Below are positions 1 through 6,896 of a stretch of 18,510 bases of DNA, in pieces. A program made the position numbers and the translations under genes. Each line of letters opens with the position of its first letter. Positions within the stretch are counted from its first letter, which is position 1. The notes beneath the pieces are model-generated. The model made no database searches. It was not told where the DNA came from and saw only the letters and a list, made by a program, of their open reading frames with translations. This stretch comes from an uncultured Methanofollis sp. (GTDB lineage: Archaea > Halobacteriota > Methanomicrobia > Methanomicrobiales > Methanofollaceae). The stretch covers positions 1 to 18,510 of the forward strand of contig NZ_CALFSA010000027.1 of assembly GCF_937919355.1 (NCBI RefSeq). Reading direction: 5' to 3'.

Positions 1-2
1 GA

Positions 3-111
3 GAAAGCCGTTAGGCTTTCGAGATGTGAACGAAGTGAACGAGAGACACAGGAGATCGGAGATCTCCTGAGCAGGCACATCTTTGATGTGCCATGAGACG
101 AAGTCTTCGAG
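3..111. repeat. Mosaic of short perfect palindromes (left end)
   Basis: Four small inverted repeats follow one another. They are GAAAGCC/GGCTTTC with a GTTA loop at 3-20, GGAGATC/GATCTCC with a GGA loop at 51-67, GGCACATC/GATGTGCC with a TTT loop at 74-92, and CGAAG/CTTCG around a single T at 99-109. Between the first two lies a tandem GTGAACGAA/GTGAACGAG. The stems differ in sequence but the spacers repeatedly contain GAG or GAGCA. The motif GACGAAGTCTTCGAG at 97-111 recurs inverted at 18481-18495. No gene is visible here. The block may be an intergenic repeat family or a terminator array; the function is unknown. Confidence 0.6.
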
Positions 112-173
112 CAGTCCCGGGTAGAGTGTTTGGGGAAGGCGGAGGGACCCGCGAGGGGACCGTCCTGCAATCA

Positions 174-192
174 ACAAAAAACCAAAAAAATA
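174..192 (-). terminator. T-rich terminator after fen
   Basis: On the minus strand the fen stop codon is followed within about 15 nt by a T7 run and then a T6 run separated by GG. U-rich tracts just after a stop codon are the usual archaeal intrinsic terminator and need no hairpin. The position fits termination of the fen transcript. Confidence 0.65.
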
Positions 193-204
193 TTCAGAGC
201 CCCT

Positions 205-1206
205 TCAGAACCAGGCGTCGAGCGTCTTCTGTCCCGCCGTCTTATCGAGTCTGTCCAGGGCCGTCTCGACCCTGTCCTCGGAGAAGGAGTACTCCCCGCA
301 GAGCATGGCGACGATCCCCTCCCTGTCCGGGCTCTTCCAGGCGAGGCGGTAGTCGTCGGTGGTGGGCGGGTCGAGGAAGAAGGAGAGCACCGGTTCCGGG
401 TCGAAGTCGGGTGCCTTCTCCCTGACCGTCCCCGCGAAACCGCCCCTCTTCACGATCTTCAGGGCCGTCTTCGCCCCCACGCCCCGCACACCGGCGTTGA
501 AGTCCGTCCCCACAAGGACCCCGACCTCCACCAGTTCTTCGCGCGTGAGGCCGAGGCCGCCGAGCACCGCCGCAAGGGAGAGAGACTCCGGGCGCACCGT
601 CACCTGCCGCCCCCGCATCTTCCTCTTCCCCGATATCGCCAGGTTCCGCAGGAGACGCGGCGCCCCGAAGAGGAGTGAGTCGTAGTCCTGCGAGGCCGCC
701 GCCTTCACGTCACCCTTCTGCACCATATAGGCCGCCTGGGCCTCGCCCTCGCTCGGCGCCTGGACCCAGGGGATGCCCGTCAGGTCGAGGAGGCGCTTGC
801 TCGACGCGATCATCGCCTCGTCGATCCGGGTCGAGGCGCGGGCCTGTTTGTAGGCCTCCTCCGTATCGCCGCAGGCAAGGGCCTCCTGCCACCTGACTCC
901 CGCCGCCTCCCGCACCTCCCGGCGCTTCTCGACCGTCGTGCTCTTCAGGTCGGGGGGAGCACCGTCGAAGACATAGACCGGGCGTATCCCCTTCTCCAGG
1001 AAGTTGACGTTCCGGAAGAACAGGCCCGAGAGGTGGGAGGTGACCCGCCCCTCCGCGTCCATCAGGGGAGTGCCGTCAGGTTGCCTGATGATTGTCAGAA
1101 ATTGGTACAGCGCATTGAAGGCATCGATGCCGACCGCGCCCCTCACTTCGTCGAGTTCCATCTCCTGACAGAACTCACCGAGTATATCACGTAGTGCAAC
1201 GCCCAT
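205..1206 (-). CDS. fen: Flap endonuclease 1 (FEN-1)
   Basis: This is a structure-specific 5' flap endonuclease that trims Okazaki-fragment flaps and acts in base-excision repair. The 333-residue length is normal for archaeal FEN-1. The N-terminus starts MGVALRDIL, as required for the buried amino end. Metal ligands are visible: D28 (GIDAF), D81 (VFDGAPP), E153 and E155 (PSEGEAQ), D174 and D176 (SQDYDS), and D235 in GTDFNAGVRGVGAKTAL, which opens the helix-two-turn-helix DNA-binding motif. The C-terminus QKTLDAWF is a PCNA-interacting peptide, which would recruit the enzyme to the sliding clamp. The gene lies 31 bp downstream of a small membrane protein gene on the same strand and probably shares its transcript. 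The ATG start is set by the conserved N-terminus. Confidence 0.96.
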   Translation of the reverse strand: MGVALRDILGEFCQEMELDEVRGAVGIDAFNALYQFLTIIRQPDGTPLMDAEGRVTSHLSGLFFRNVNFLEKGIRPVYVFDGAPPDLKSTTVEKRREVREAAGVRWQEALACGDTEEAYKQARASTRIDEAMIASSKRLLDLTGIPWVQAPSEGEAQAAYMVQKGDVKAAASQDYDSLLFGAPRLLRNLAISGKRKMRGRQVTVRPESLSLAAVLGGLGLTREELVEVGVLVGTDFNAGVRGVGAKTALKIVKRGGFAGTVREKAPDFDPEPVLSFFLDPPTTDDYRLAWKSPDREGIVAMLCGEYSFSEDRVETALDRLDKTAGQKTLDAWF

Positions 1207-1237
1207 GGATACTCTTTCCCGGGTCCTTACCTCTATC

Positions 1238-1552
1238 TTACCTGTACATCCTGCGGGTGATGTCGCTCACCGTATCGTCGATGTGCCTCACGGTATTGTC
1301 GTATCTCTGTACCATTGTCGTGGAGAGTTCTTCCAGGTTCACCCGCATCGTCCGCTCGCGTGCGATGATGCTTGCCTCAAGCCTCTGGACCTTGTAGCCG
1401 AGGGAGAGGAAGAGACCGCCAAGGGAGAGCATCATCAGGGTCGTCGCCACCGCCATGGTCAGGTCCTGCCAGACCCGCCAGACCAGCGTGAGGGTGGAGA
1501 GGACAAGGACGATGGTGAGGACAATGTCTACGAGGACTTCTCGGATCTCCAT
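1238..1552 (-). CDS. Small membrane protein with coiled-coil tail
   Basis: I do not recognise this 104-residue protein. Two hydrophobic segments (about residues 7-27 and 33-53) suggest two membrane helices. They are followed by a charged, heptad-like stretch (about 54-100: VQRLEASIIARERTMRVNLEEL and onward) that should form a coiled coil, probably in the cytoplasm. There is no recognisable Shine-Dalgarno site before the ATG, but an ATTAATTAAT element is centred 26 nt upstream, which suggests a leaderless mRNA. The gene precedes fen on the same strand with a 31-bp gap. It is divergent from the presenilin-like protease gene. A role as a membrane anchor or scaffold is only a guess. Confidence 0.75.
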   Translation of the reverse strand: MEIREVLVDIVLTIVLVLSTLTLVWRVWQDLTMAVATTLMMLSLGGLFLSLGYKVQRLEASIIARERTMRVNLEELSTTMVQRYDNTVRHIDDTVSDITRRMYR

Positions 1553-1608
1553 GCTTTTAGATGCTAAGGAACTATTAATTAATCTAACGATATTAAAAGA
1601 GGTCAGAA
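1553..1608. promoter_or_regulatory. Divergent promoter, membrane protein/fen and protease
   Basis: This 56-bp AT-rich spacer separates divergent genes. The self-complementary ATTAATTAAT at 1574-1583 is centred 26 nt from the minus-strand ATG, the archaeal TATA-to-start distance expected for a leaderless transcript. The plus-strand gene instead has a Shine-Dalgarno GAGGT at 1599-1603, so its TATA box should lie further left, possibly in TTTTAGAT at 1555-1562. Confidence 0.5.
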
Positions 1609-2517
1609 ATGGATATTCGGAATAACATGCCCTTGATGGTGATGCCGGCGATGCTTATCGTGGTCGAGGTGCTCGGCATCCTCCTTGCCCTGCCGATGCA
1701 GTCGGCCGGTATTGTGGCCTTTGAAGACCCGACATCAGTTGCGAATCCCTTCATATTCCTCGGCCTCATCCTTGCCTTCACCCTGCTCATGCTCGGTCTG
1801 ATCAAGATCGGCGGGAAGAAGGTGATCCTCGGACTTGTCGCGCTCTCCATATTCCTGACCTTTTACTACATCTTCTGGACCCTGTCGGCCATCGTCCTCG
1901 ACACCCCCCTTCTGGTGTATATCCTGCCGGTCGCGGTCGCAGGTGCGGCGACGGCCGTCCTCTTCCTGTACCCCGAGTGGTACGTCATCGACACCCTGGG
2001 CATCCTCATCGCCGGGGGCGTCGCCTCCATCTTCGGGATCTCCCTCGCCGTCCTGCCGGTGATCCTCCTCCTCGCCCTCCTCGCAGTCTATGACGCCCTC
2101 TCGGTGTACAGGACAAAACACATGATCACTCTTGCCGAAGGGATCATCGACCTCAAGACCCCCATCCTCTTCGTCATACCGAAGAGGAGGGACTTCTCGT
2201 TCAGAAATGAAGGGATGGATCTTCAAAAAGGGAAAGAAGAACGGGGGGCATTTATCATGGGGATGGGCGACCTGATCATGCCGTCCGTCCTTGTCGTCTC
2301 GGCCCAGGTCTTCGTCCCGGCCCCGGCCCTCTGGTTCATATCGGTGCCTGCACTCGGAGCGATGGCCGGGTCAGTCGTCGGTATGGCCGTCCTCCTCAGG
2401 TTCGTCCTCTCCGGCCGTCCGCAGGCCGGACTCCCGCCCCTCAATGGCGGTACGATCCTCGGGTTTCTCATCGCCTGTGCCCTCAGCGGGAGCTGGGGCT
2501 GGCTCATGATAGTGTAG
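1609..2517 (+). CDS. Presenilin/signal-peptide-peptidase-like intramembrane aspartyl protease (A22)
   Basis: This is an archaeal presenilin homologue (PSH) that cleaves peptides inside the membrane. The 302-residue protein has about nine hydrophobic segments. The catalytic pair is visible as Y161-D162 (AVYDALSVYRTKHM) and G218-M-G-D221 (MGMGDLIMP), the YD and GxGD motifs. The C-terminal PAL-type motif reads P276-P277-L278. These motifs, the length and the start (residues MDIRNNMPL) resemble the PSH of Methanoculleus marisnigri JR1, the crystallised presenilin model, as I remember it. Shine-Dalgarno GAGGT lies 5 nt before the ATG. The last 147 bp overlap the end of the convergent GTPase gene. 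The physiological substrate is unknown. Confidence 0.93.
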   Translation: MDIRNNMPLMVMPAMLIVVEVLGILLALPMQSAGIVAFEDPTSVANPFIFLGLILAFTLLMLGLIKIGGKKVILGLVALSIFLTFYYIFWTLSAIVLDTPLLVYILPVAVAGAATAVLFLYPEWYVIDTLGILIAGGVASIFGISLAVLPVILLLALLAVYDALSVYRTKHMITLAEGIIDLKTPILFVIPKRRDFSFRNEGMDLQKGKEERGAFIMGMGDLIMPSVLVVSAQVFVPAPALWFISVPALGAMAGSVVGMAVLLRFVLSGRPQAGLPPLNGGTILGFLIACALSGSWGWLMIV

Positions 2518-3435
2518 GAGGACCTCGGCGAGCACCGCGTCCACGCCCTCGCCGGTGGCGGTAGACATGGAAAGCACACCCTCCTCTCCTGCACGGATAT
2601 CGGCCTTGTTGGCGACGACGAGCACCGGCACATCCACCATATTCCGGACCGTGTCGAGGAGGATACGCTGGTCGTCCATCGGGTACCCGCAGTACTCGCT
2701 CGGGTCGAGGATGAAGACGATCAGGTCGGCGGTATTCACGATCGCGGCGATCGCCTGCTCCTCGACGGCGTTTCTATCCTCCTCGGGGCGGTTGAGGAGG
2801 CCGGGGGTGTCGAGGAACTGGATACGGCGTCGACCCTCGTAATGGTGGCCCACGATCACGCCCTTCGTGGTGAAGGGATACGAAGCGATCTCTGGTTCGG
2901 CCGAGGAGACCAGCCTGATAAAGGAGGACTTGCCCACATTCGGGTATCCGGCGATCACCACGGTGAACTCGCTGTCCCTGACCTCGGGGAGTTTGCGCAG
3001 GACGTTCCTCGCCACATTGAGGAAGAGAAGGTCTTTGTCGATCTGGTGGACGATCGAGGCGATCCTGGCCACGGCCCTCTTCCGCACCACCGCGGTGTCC
3101 TCGGCCTTCCTGATCCGCCTCCCGCCGTGTTCAAAGCCCATCCTCTTCGTGTGCATCGCCGCCCACCCCACGTTCCCGAGGGCCATCTTCAGTCTCTCGA
3201 TACCGAAGAGCGCCTCGACGGTATCACGGTAAAAGGGCGGTTGCTCCTCGAAGACCGGGAACGACTGGATGACATGGACCAGTTTGTCATGGACGGCACT
3301 TGAAACAGCCCTGACAAAATCTTCATTCGCACGGTCTTTGTTCGTCTTTGTCCGCATCTTTGCGGCGGCTCGCCGGAAACTCCGGTCGAGAACTTCGTCC
3401 GCAGTCGGAACAGTTGGTATTTTTTCGAAATCCAC
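2371..3435 (-). CDS. NOG1/OBG-type GTP-binding protein
   Basis: This is a TRAFAC-class GTPase of the archaeal NOG1-like group, probably involved in ribosome biogenesis. An N-terminal helical domain (about 1-155) precedes the G domain. G1 is GYPNVGKS at 163-170, G2 includes the threonines in YPFTTKG (about 186-192), G3 is DTPG at 209-212, G4 is NKAD at 276-279 and G5 is STATG at 291-295. I chose the GTG at 3435 because the protein then opens VDFEKIPTVPTADE, the expected family start; a longer frame reaching 3672 would run into the divergent regulator gene. A GTG at 3444 is an alternative. The final ~44 residues are acidic and low-complexity (E, D, P, G) and are encoded antisense to the protease gene. 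Confidence 0.85.
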   Translation of the reverse strand: MDFEKIPTVPTADEVLDRSFRRAAAKMRTKTNKDRANEDFVRAVSSAVHDKLVHVIQSFPVFEEQPPFYRDTVEALFGIERLKMALGNVGWAAMHTKRMGFEHGGRRIRKAEDTAVVRKRAVARIASIVHQIDKDLLFLNVARNVLRKLPEVRDSEFTVVIAGYPNVGKSSFIRLVSSAEPEIASYPFTTKGVIVGHHYEGRRRIQFLDTPGLLNRPEEDRNAVEEQAIAAIVNTADLIVFILDPSEYCGYPMDDQRILLDTVRNMVDVPVLVVANKADIRAGEEGVLSMSTATGEGVDAVLAEVLLHYHEPAPAPAEGTGDEKPEDRTAIEGRESGLRTAGEDEPEEDGHTDD

Positions 3436-3478
3436 GGCACCCACAACCAAGATATTGATCTTCGGTCTAATTCTCTGT
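3436..3478. promoter_or_regulatory. Divergent intergenic region, GTPase and CBS regulator
   Basis: Only 43 bp separate the divergent starts. Neither start has a good Shine-Dalgarno site. The element AGATATTGAT (about 3450-3459) lies about 25 nt before the plus-strand ATG, so leaderless initiation of the regulator is plausible. The assignment is tentative. Confidence 0.35.
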
Positions 3479-4357
3479 ATGGATTTATCCCTTATACAGA
3501 AAGAGATACTTATCACTCTCATCACCCTGTACCACCGGCACTCCCGCGCGATCAAGGGGGAAGAGATCGCCGACGTGCTCAAGCGCAACCCCGGCACTGT
3601 CCGGAACCAGATGCAGTCACTCAAGGCACTCGGCCTGGTGGACGGTGTCCCCGGCCCGAAAGGAGGATACAATCCGTTGACCCTGGCCTACCACGAACTG
3701 AACCTCACCAATTATGACCAGGAGTCCCATGTCCCAATCGCGCGGGACGGTGCCGAGGTGGAAGGGGCCAATGTGGCCGAGATCGATTTCACCACCCTCT
3801 GTCACCCCGACATCTGCCACGCCCTGATCAGGATCATCGGGAGCGTGAAGATCTTCGAGATCGGGGACCAGGTCACCATCGGCCCGACCCCGGTGAACAA
3901 ACTCCTCGTCCGTGGTGAGATCTACGGCAAAGACGAGGTGAAAAGTGCGCTTCTCATATCTATCATCGAGATGATCTCCCTCCCGAAAAAATCGATCCGG
4001 CATTATATGAGTTCCCCGCTCCTTTCTCTCTCCTCCGACGACACCCTCCAGTCTGCGGCGTCCTTTTTTGCCCGGCACCACATCCACGGTGCGCCGGTGA
4101 TGGACGGCGAGAGTCTTTCCGGCATCGTCACCCTGACCGACCTTGCCAATGGACTGGACCGGGGCCTGGACCTTGCCACATCGGTCACCGCGGTGATGAC
4201 CTCCGAGGTCGTCGAGACCGATGCCGACACACATCTCTACGAAGTGATCAGGCGCTTTAAAGAGCGTGAAATCGGTCGTCTCATCGTATTCGAGGGCGGA
4301 AAGCCCGTCGGGATCATCACCCAGTCAGACATCATAGGTGTCTTCCCCGCACTGTAA
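3479..4357 (+). CDS. Transcriptional regulator with N-terminal HTH and C-terminal CBS pair
   Basis: This is a predicted DNA-binding regulator of the archaeal HTH-CBS type (COG2524-like). Residues 1-65 form a winged helix (LIQKEILITLITLYHRHSRA, then IADVLKRNPGTVRNQMQSLKALGLVDGVPGPKGGY). Residues ~70-165 are a middle domain I cannot assign. Residues ~172-292 form two CBS motifs (IRHYMSSPLLSLSSDDTL..GIVTLTDLA and VMTSEVVETDADTHL..GIITQSDII), which normally bind adenosine nucleotides or S-adenosyl ligands. The start at 3479 is the ATG that opens the HTH domain; an upstream extension of the frame would overlap the divergent GTPase. Ligand and target genes are unknown. The histone gene downstream has its own promoter. 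Confidence 0.85.
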   Translation: MDLSLIQKEILITLITLYHRHSRAIKGEEIADVLKRNPGTVRNQMQSLKALGLVDGVPGPKGGYNPLTLAYHELNLTNYDQESHVPIARDGAEVEGANVAEIDFTTLCHPDICHALIRIIGSVKIFEIGDQVTIGPTPVNKLLVRGEIYGKDEVKSALLISIIEMISLPKKSIRHYMSSPLLSLSSDDTLQSAASFFARHHIHGAPVMDGESLSGIVTLTDLANGLDRGLDLATSVTAVMTSEVVETDADTHLYEVIRRFKEREIGRLIVFEGGKPVGIITQSDIIGVFPAL

Positions 4358-4395
4358 GTGGGGTGATAATTGGCGGTACACCAATCCAACAACCC

Positions 4396-4410
4396 ACAAC
4401 TATAAATATT
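4396..4410 (+). promoter_or_regulatory. TATA box for the histone gene
   Basis: ACAACTATAAATATT is a near-ideal archaeal TATA box, with a purine-containing BRE-like segment just upstream. Transcription should start near 4430, leaving a leader of about 60 nt with Shine-Dalgarno GAGGTGA at 4478-4484 before the ATG. It is the strongest-looking promoter in the window, which fits an abundant chromatin protein. Confidence 0.7.
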
Positions 4411-4489
4411 GGTATCTACATCAGGGGGTGTGTTATTTCAACCCACTCATCCCTCTGGGGGGCGGGGTTGAGGAGCGAGGTGAAAACAG

Positions 4490-4699
4490 ATGGGCGAACT
4501 GCCAATTGCACCGGTAGGAAGGATCATAAAAAATGCCGGCGCTGAGCGTGTCAGTGCCGACGGGAGCGAGGCTCTGGCCGTTTTGATGGAAGAATACGGG
4601 ACGGTCCTCGCACGGGAGGCGATCAAACTCACCCGTCATGCGGGAAGAAAGACCGTCAAGTCCGTGGACATCAAGATGGCCTCCGAGATCCTCAAGTGA
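4490..4699 (+). CDS. Archaeal histone (HMf family)
   Basis: This 69-residue protein is a single histone fold, the usual length for HMf-type histones that dimerise and wrap DNA into hypernucleosomes. Family residues are visible: LPIAPVGRIIKNAGAERVS (helix 1 and loop), the long central helix SEALAVLMEEYGTVLAREAIKLTRHAGRKT, and the C-terminal VKSVDIKMASEILK. RKT and VKSVDI correspond to the second loop and DNA-contacting region. There are no N- or C-terminal tails. A TATA box near 4403 and a GAGGTGA ribosome binding site support the start. It sits among replication and repair genes, though on a separate transcript. Confidence 0.96.
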   Translation: MGELPIAPVGRIIKNAGAERVSADGSEALAVLMEEYGTVLAREAIKLTRHAGRKTVKSVDIKMASEILK

Positions 4700-4748
4700 A
4701 CACCCGGCGGAAAACGGCGGGATACCAAATCCACCTTCTTTTCAAACA

Positions 4749-4760
4749 ATTTATATATCG
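4749..4760 (+). promoter_or_regulatory. TATA box for the PRC-barrel gene
   Basis: ATTTATATATCG is centred 26 nt upstream of the ATG at 4781 and there is no Shine-Dalgarno site between them. This spacing predicts a leaderless mRNA beginning at or next to the start codon. A pyrimidine-rich stretch at 4736-4743 just upstream may terminate the histone transcript. Confidence 0.65.
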
Positions 4761-4780
4761 ACAGAACCCACTCAAAAACT

Positions 4781-5032
4781 ATGAGTAAGATCTTCTCACG
4801 GGGCCTTGCACGAAAAAAGGTCATGAGCAATGACGGTATGATCATCGGCCAGATCAAGAACCTCCTGATCGACCTTGATTCCGGCGAGGTCGTCGACCTG
4901 ATCATCAAACCCGATGCCTCCTTCGATACGGCAGGGTACAGGATGGACGGCGAGAATATGCTCATCGCTTTCGAGGCGGTCAAGGATGCGCGCGACTACA
5001 TCGTGGTCGACCGTTATCTCTCGAAAAAATAA
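4781..5032 (+). CDS. PRC-barrel domain protein
   Basis: The 83 residues are a single PRC-barrel, a small beta-barrel first known from photosynthetic reaction-centre H subunits and from RimM. Characteristic features are the opening FSRGLARKKVMSNDGMIIGQIKNLLIDLDSGEVVDLIIKP and the closing VKDARDYIVVD. Stand-alone archaeal copies are common, and at least some belong to the CdpB-type cell-division group; I cannot say whether this one does. The TATA box 26 nt upstream fits a leaderless start here. The stop codon ends directly against the stop codon of the convergent phosphatase gene, with no base between. Confidence 0.85.
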   Translation: MSKIFSRGLARKKVMSNDGMIIGQIKNLLIDLDSGEVVDLIIKPDASFDTAGYRMDGENMLIAFEAVKDARDYIVVDRYLSKK

Positions 5033-5725
5033 TTATGTGAATAATTTCTGATACTTCCGGATAATATCAACAAAGCCTTCCCCATACCTCTTTTCAGAGA
5101 CATAATCTGCCGTCTCCTTTATGCTGGGGGTGGCGTTGTCCAGGGTGGCCCCGATGCCGGCGCGGCTGATCATCTCCCTGTCGTTCTCCGAGTCCCCTAT
5201 GGCAAGAAAATCTGCGGGGGTGAGGCCCATCAGGAGAGAGATGTCGGAGAGTGCGGTCCCCTTCGAGATGCCCTGGTACTGGAGGTGGATGGCGAAACCG
5301 GTGTCGATCGCCCTGACCGGCATGTCGGCGATCACCTCCGCCACCCTGGCAGGTTCGACGGTGCGGGCAAAGGCGATGTCGGCAAGGCGGTTGTCCGGCG
5401 AGTACAGGGTGAGACTCTTCCCCTCCGCGGCGAAATGCTCCTCGATCCGGCGGTAGGCATCCCAGCAGGCCGACTGACGGCCTGCCACATGGACTTTGCC
5501 ATTGAAGCGGAGACGGTACACTCCCCCGTTCTCGCCGATGATCGTCCCGTCAGTCCCGACCATCTTGCAGAACATGTCGAGGGAGCAGATGGTGTTCCCG
5601 CTCGCGATGACGACCGGGATACCGGTATCGACGAGGTCCCGGATCGTCTCGATGGCGGCGGTGGAGATCCGCCGCCGCGCATCAGTGAGTGTCCCGTCGA
5701 GGTCGGTGACGACTGCCTTCAGCAC
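5033..5725 (-). CDS. pgp: Phosphoglycolate phosphatase, archaeal type (HAD superfamily)
   Basis: This 230-residue HAD phosphatase belongs to the archaeal phosphoglycolate phosphatase/Cof-like group and hydrolyses 2-phosphoglycolate. Motif I is TDLDGTLTD, with nucleophile D8 and acid/base D10. Motif II is IASGN with S42. Motif III is K155 in QGISKG, and motif IV is GDSEND with D178 and D182. A type II cap lies between motifs II and III. The start is a GTG, supported by a GAAGGGGG ribosome binding site and by the immediate motif I. It begins 11 bp after radA on the same strand, so the two are probably co-transcribed. The substrate is assigned by family; related Cof-type sugar phosphatases cannot be excluded. 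Confidence 0.88.
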   Translation of the reverse strand: MLKAVVTDLDGTLTDARRRISTAAIETIRDLVDTGIPVVIASGNTICSLDMFCKMVGTDGTIIGENGGVYRLRFNGKVHVAGRQSACWDAYRRIEEHFAAEGKSLTLYSPDNRLADIAFARTVEPARVAEVIADMPVRAIDTGFAIHLQYQGISKGTALSDISLLMGLTPADFLAIGDSENDREMISRAGIGATLDNATPSIKETADYVSEKRYGEGFVDIIRKYQKLFT

Positions 5726-5736
5726 CTGCGCCCCCT

Positions 5737-6717
5737 TCAGGGCTTGAGTCCGGACATCTCGACGACGAACGCCGCCTCGCCTTCGGGCAGGTTCGGGCTG
5801 TCGACGAGTTTTGCGATCCGCCTGCCGCCCTTGCTCTTCCTGAGATAAAGCCTGAACTTTGCCGCATGCCCGACAATGTTGCCGCCGATCGGTTTTGTGG
5901 GGTCGCCGAAGAAGACGCCGGGGTTCGACTGGACCTGGTTGGTGACGAGGGCGACGGCATTGTACTCCTCGGCAAGTTTTGCAAGGTCGTACATGTGCCT
6001 GTTCAACTTCTGCTGCCGCACCGACAGGGTGCCCCTGCCTGCATACTCTGCCCTGAAATGTGCGGTCAGCGAGTCGATGACGATCAGCCGTACGGGATAG
6101 TCGCTGTCCTTCATCTCGTTTGCGAGGTCGCGGGCACTGTCGACGAGGAGCATCTGGTGGTCGGAGGTGTAGCCCTTTGCGACATGGATCCGTTCGAGGA
6201 ACTCCATGAAAGGCGGTACTTCGTAGCCGGGGATATCGAGCCCCGCCACCATCTGCTCGATACGCTCCGGGCGGAAGGTGTTCTCGGTGTCGATATAGAT
6301 GCAGGAACCGTGCAGCCCGCCGAGTTCTTCGGGGAGCTGGACATTGACCGCCATCTGGTGGGCTATCTGGCTCTTGCCCGACCCGAACTCACCGTAGACT
6401 TCCGAGATGGACTTCGTCTCCAGCCCGCCGGAGAGGAGGGCGTCGAATTCCGGGACAAGGGTCTGGAGTTTCTTTACTTCTTTCCTGTCTTCGAGGACGG
6501 CGATGCCGGTCTTGAAACCGCCGATGTCGGCGAGTTCGCGGGCCGACTTGATTATCTTCTTTGCGCTCGACTCCCCGATCTCAGCCGTCTCGGCGAGGTC
6601 GGCTGGCGAAGCCGTAGCAATACTCTCGACAGTTACATAACCAGCCTCCCGCAGCTTGTCTGCCGTTGTCGGCCCGACGCCGGGGAGATCTTCAAGGTCC
6701 AGGGATGTTTTTGCCAT
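5737..6717 (-). CDS. radA: DNA repair and recombination protein RadA
   Basis: This is the archaeal RecA/Rad51 recombinase, which forms filaments on single-stranded DNA and drives strand exchange. The 326 residues are full length. The N-terminal helix-hairpin-helix domain includes LPGVGPTTADKLREAGY (11-27). The linker carries FKTG near 68-71, the region used for subunit polymerisation. The ATPase core shows Walker A GEFGSGKS at 109-116, the ATP-cap region YIDTENTFRPERI (about 141-153), Walker B LIVIDS at 211-216 and the DNA-binding loops in VTNQVQSNPG to KPIGGNIVGHA. Shine-Dalgarno GAGGT precedes the ATG. Phosphoglycolate phosphatase follows at 11 bp. Confidence 0.97.
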   Translation of the reverse strand: MAKTSLDLEDLPGVGPTTADKLREAGYVTVESIATASPADLAETAEIGESSAKKIIKSARELADIGGFKTGIAVLEDRKEVKKLQTLVPEFDALLSGGLETKSISEVYGEFGSGKSQIAHQMAVNVQLPEELGGLHGSCIYIDTENTFRPERIEQMVAGLDIPGYEVPPFMEFLERIHVAKGYTSDHQMLLVDSARDLANEMKDSDYPVRLIVIDSLTAHFRAEYAGRGTLSVRQQKLNRHMYDLAKLAEEYNAVALVTNQVQSNPGVFFGDPTKPIGGNIVGHAAKFRLYLRKSKGGRRIAKLVDSPNLPEGEAAFVVEMSGLKP

Positions 6718-6896
6718 ATTTTACCTCATTCCTTCAGATATTTTGGTCACACACACCAGCAGGGACGGTGCGGAAGGTGCGGAAGGCCGGGAAAACCCGC
6801 GTGAGCGTGGTCTCCGGGCACACATATCCCTTTCGCACCTGACATCAACTGCCTTTGCCGTGTGCGGTGTGAAAGTGAACGGTCGTGTCCTCGTCC
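6718..6896 (-). promoter_or_regulatory. Promoter region of radA / 3' end of the dapL-lysA-RPA operon
   Basis: These 179 bp hold no gene. On the minus strand, Shine-Dalgarno GAGGT sits just before the radA ATG. Two TATA candidates are AAAATATC (6737-6744), which is too close to allow that ribosome binding site in the mRNA, and GGGATATGTG (6820-6829), which would give a leader of roughly 80 nt. A 9-bp unit GGTGCGGAA is tandemly repeated at 6767-6784, with a degenerate third copy to 6793. No clear terminator for RPA is visible. Confidence 0.4.

Noticed and set aside
3436..3672. N-terminal extension of the GTPase to 3672
   Set aside because: It would overlap the divergent HTH-CBS gene by almost 200 bp, and the added residues are unlike the family. 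The conserved start is at 3435.
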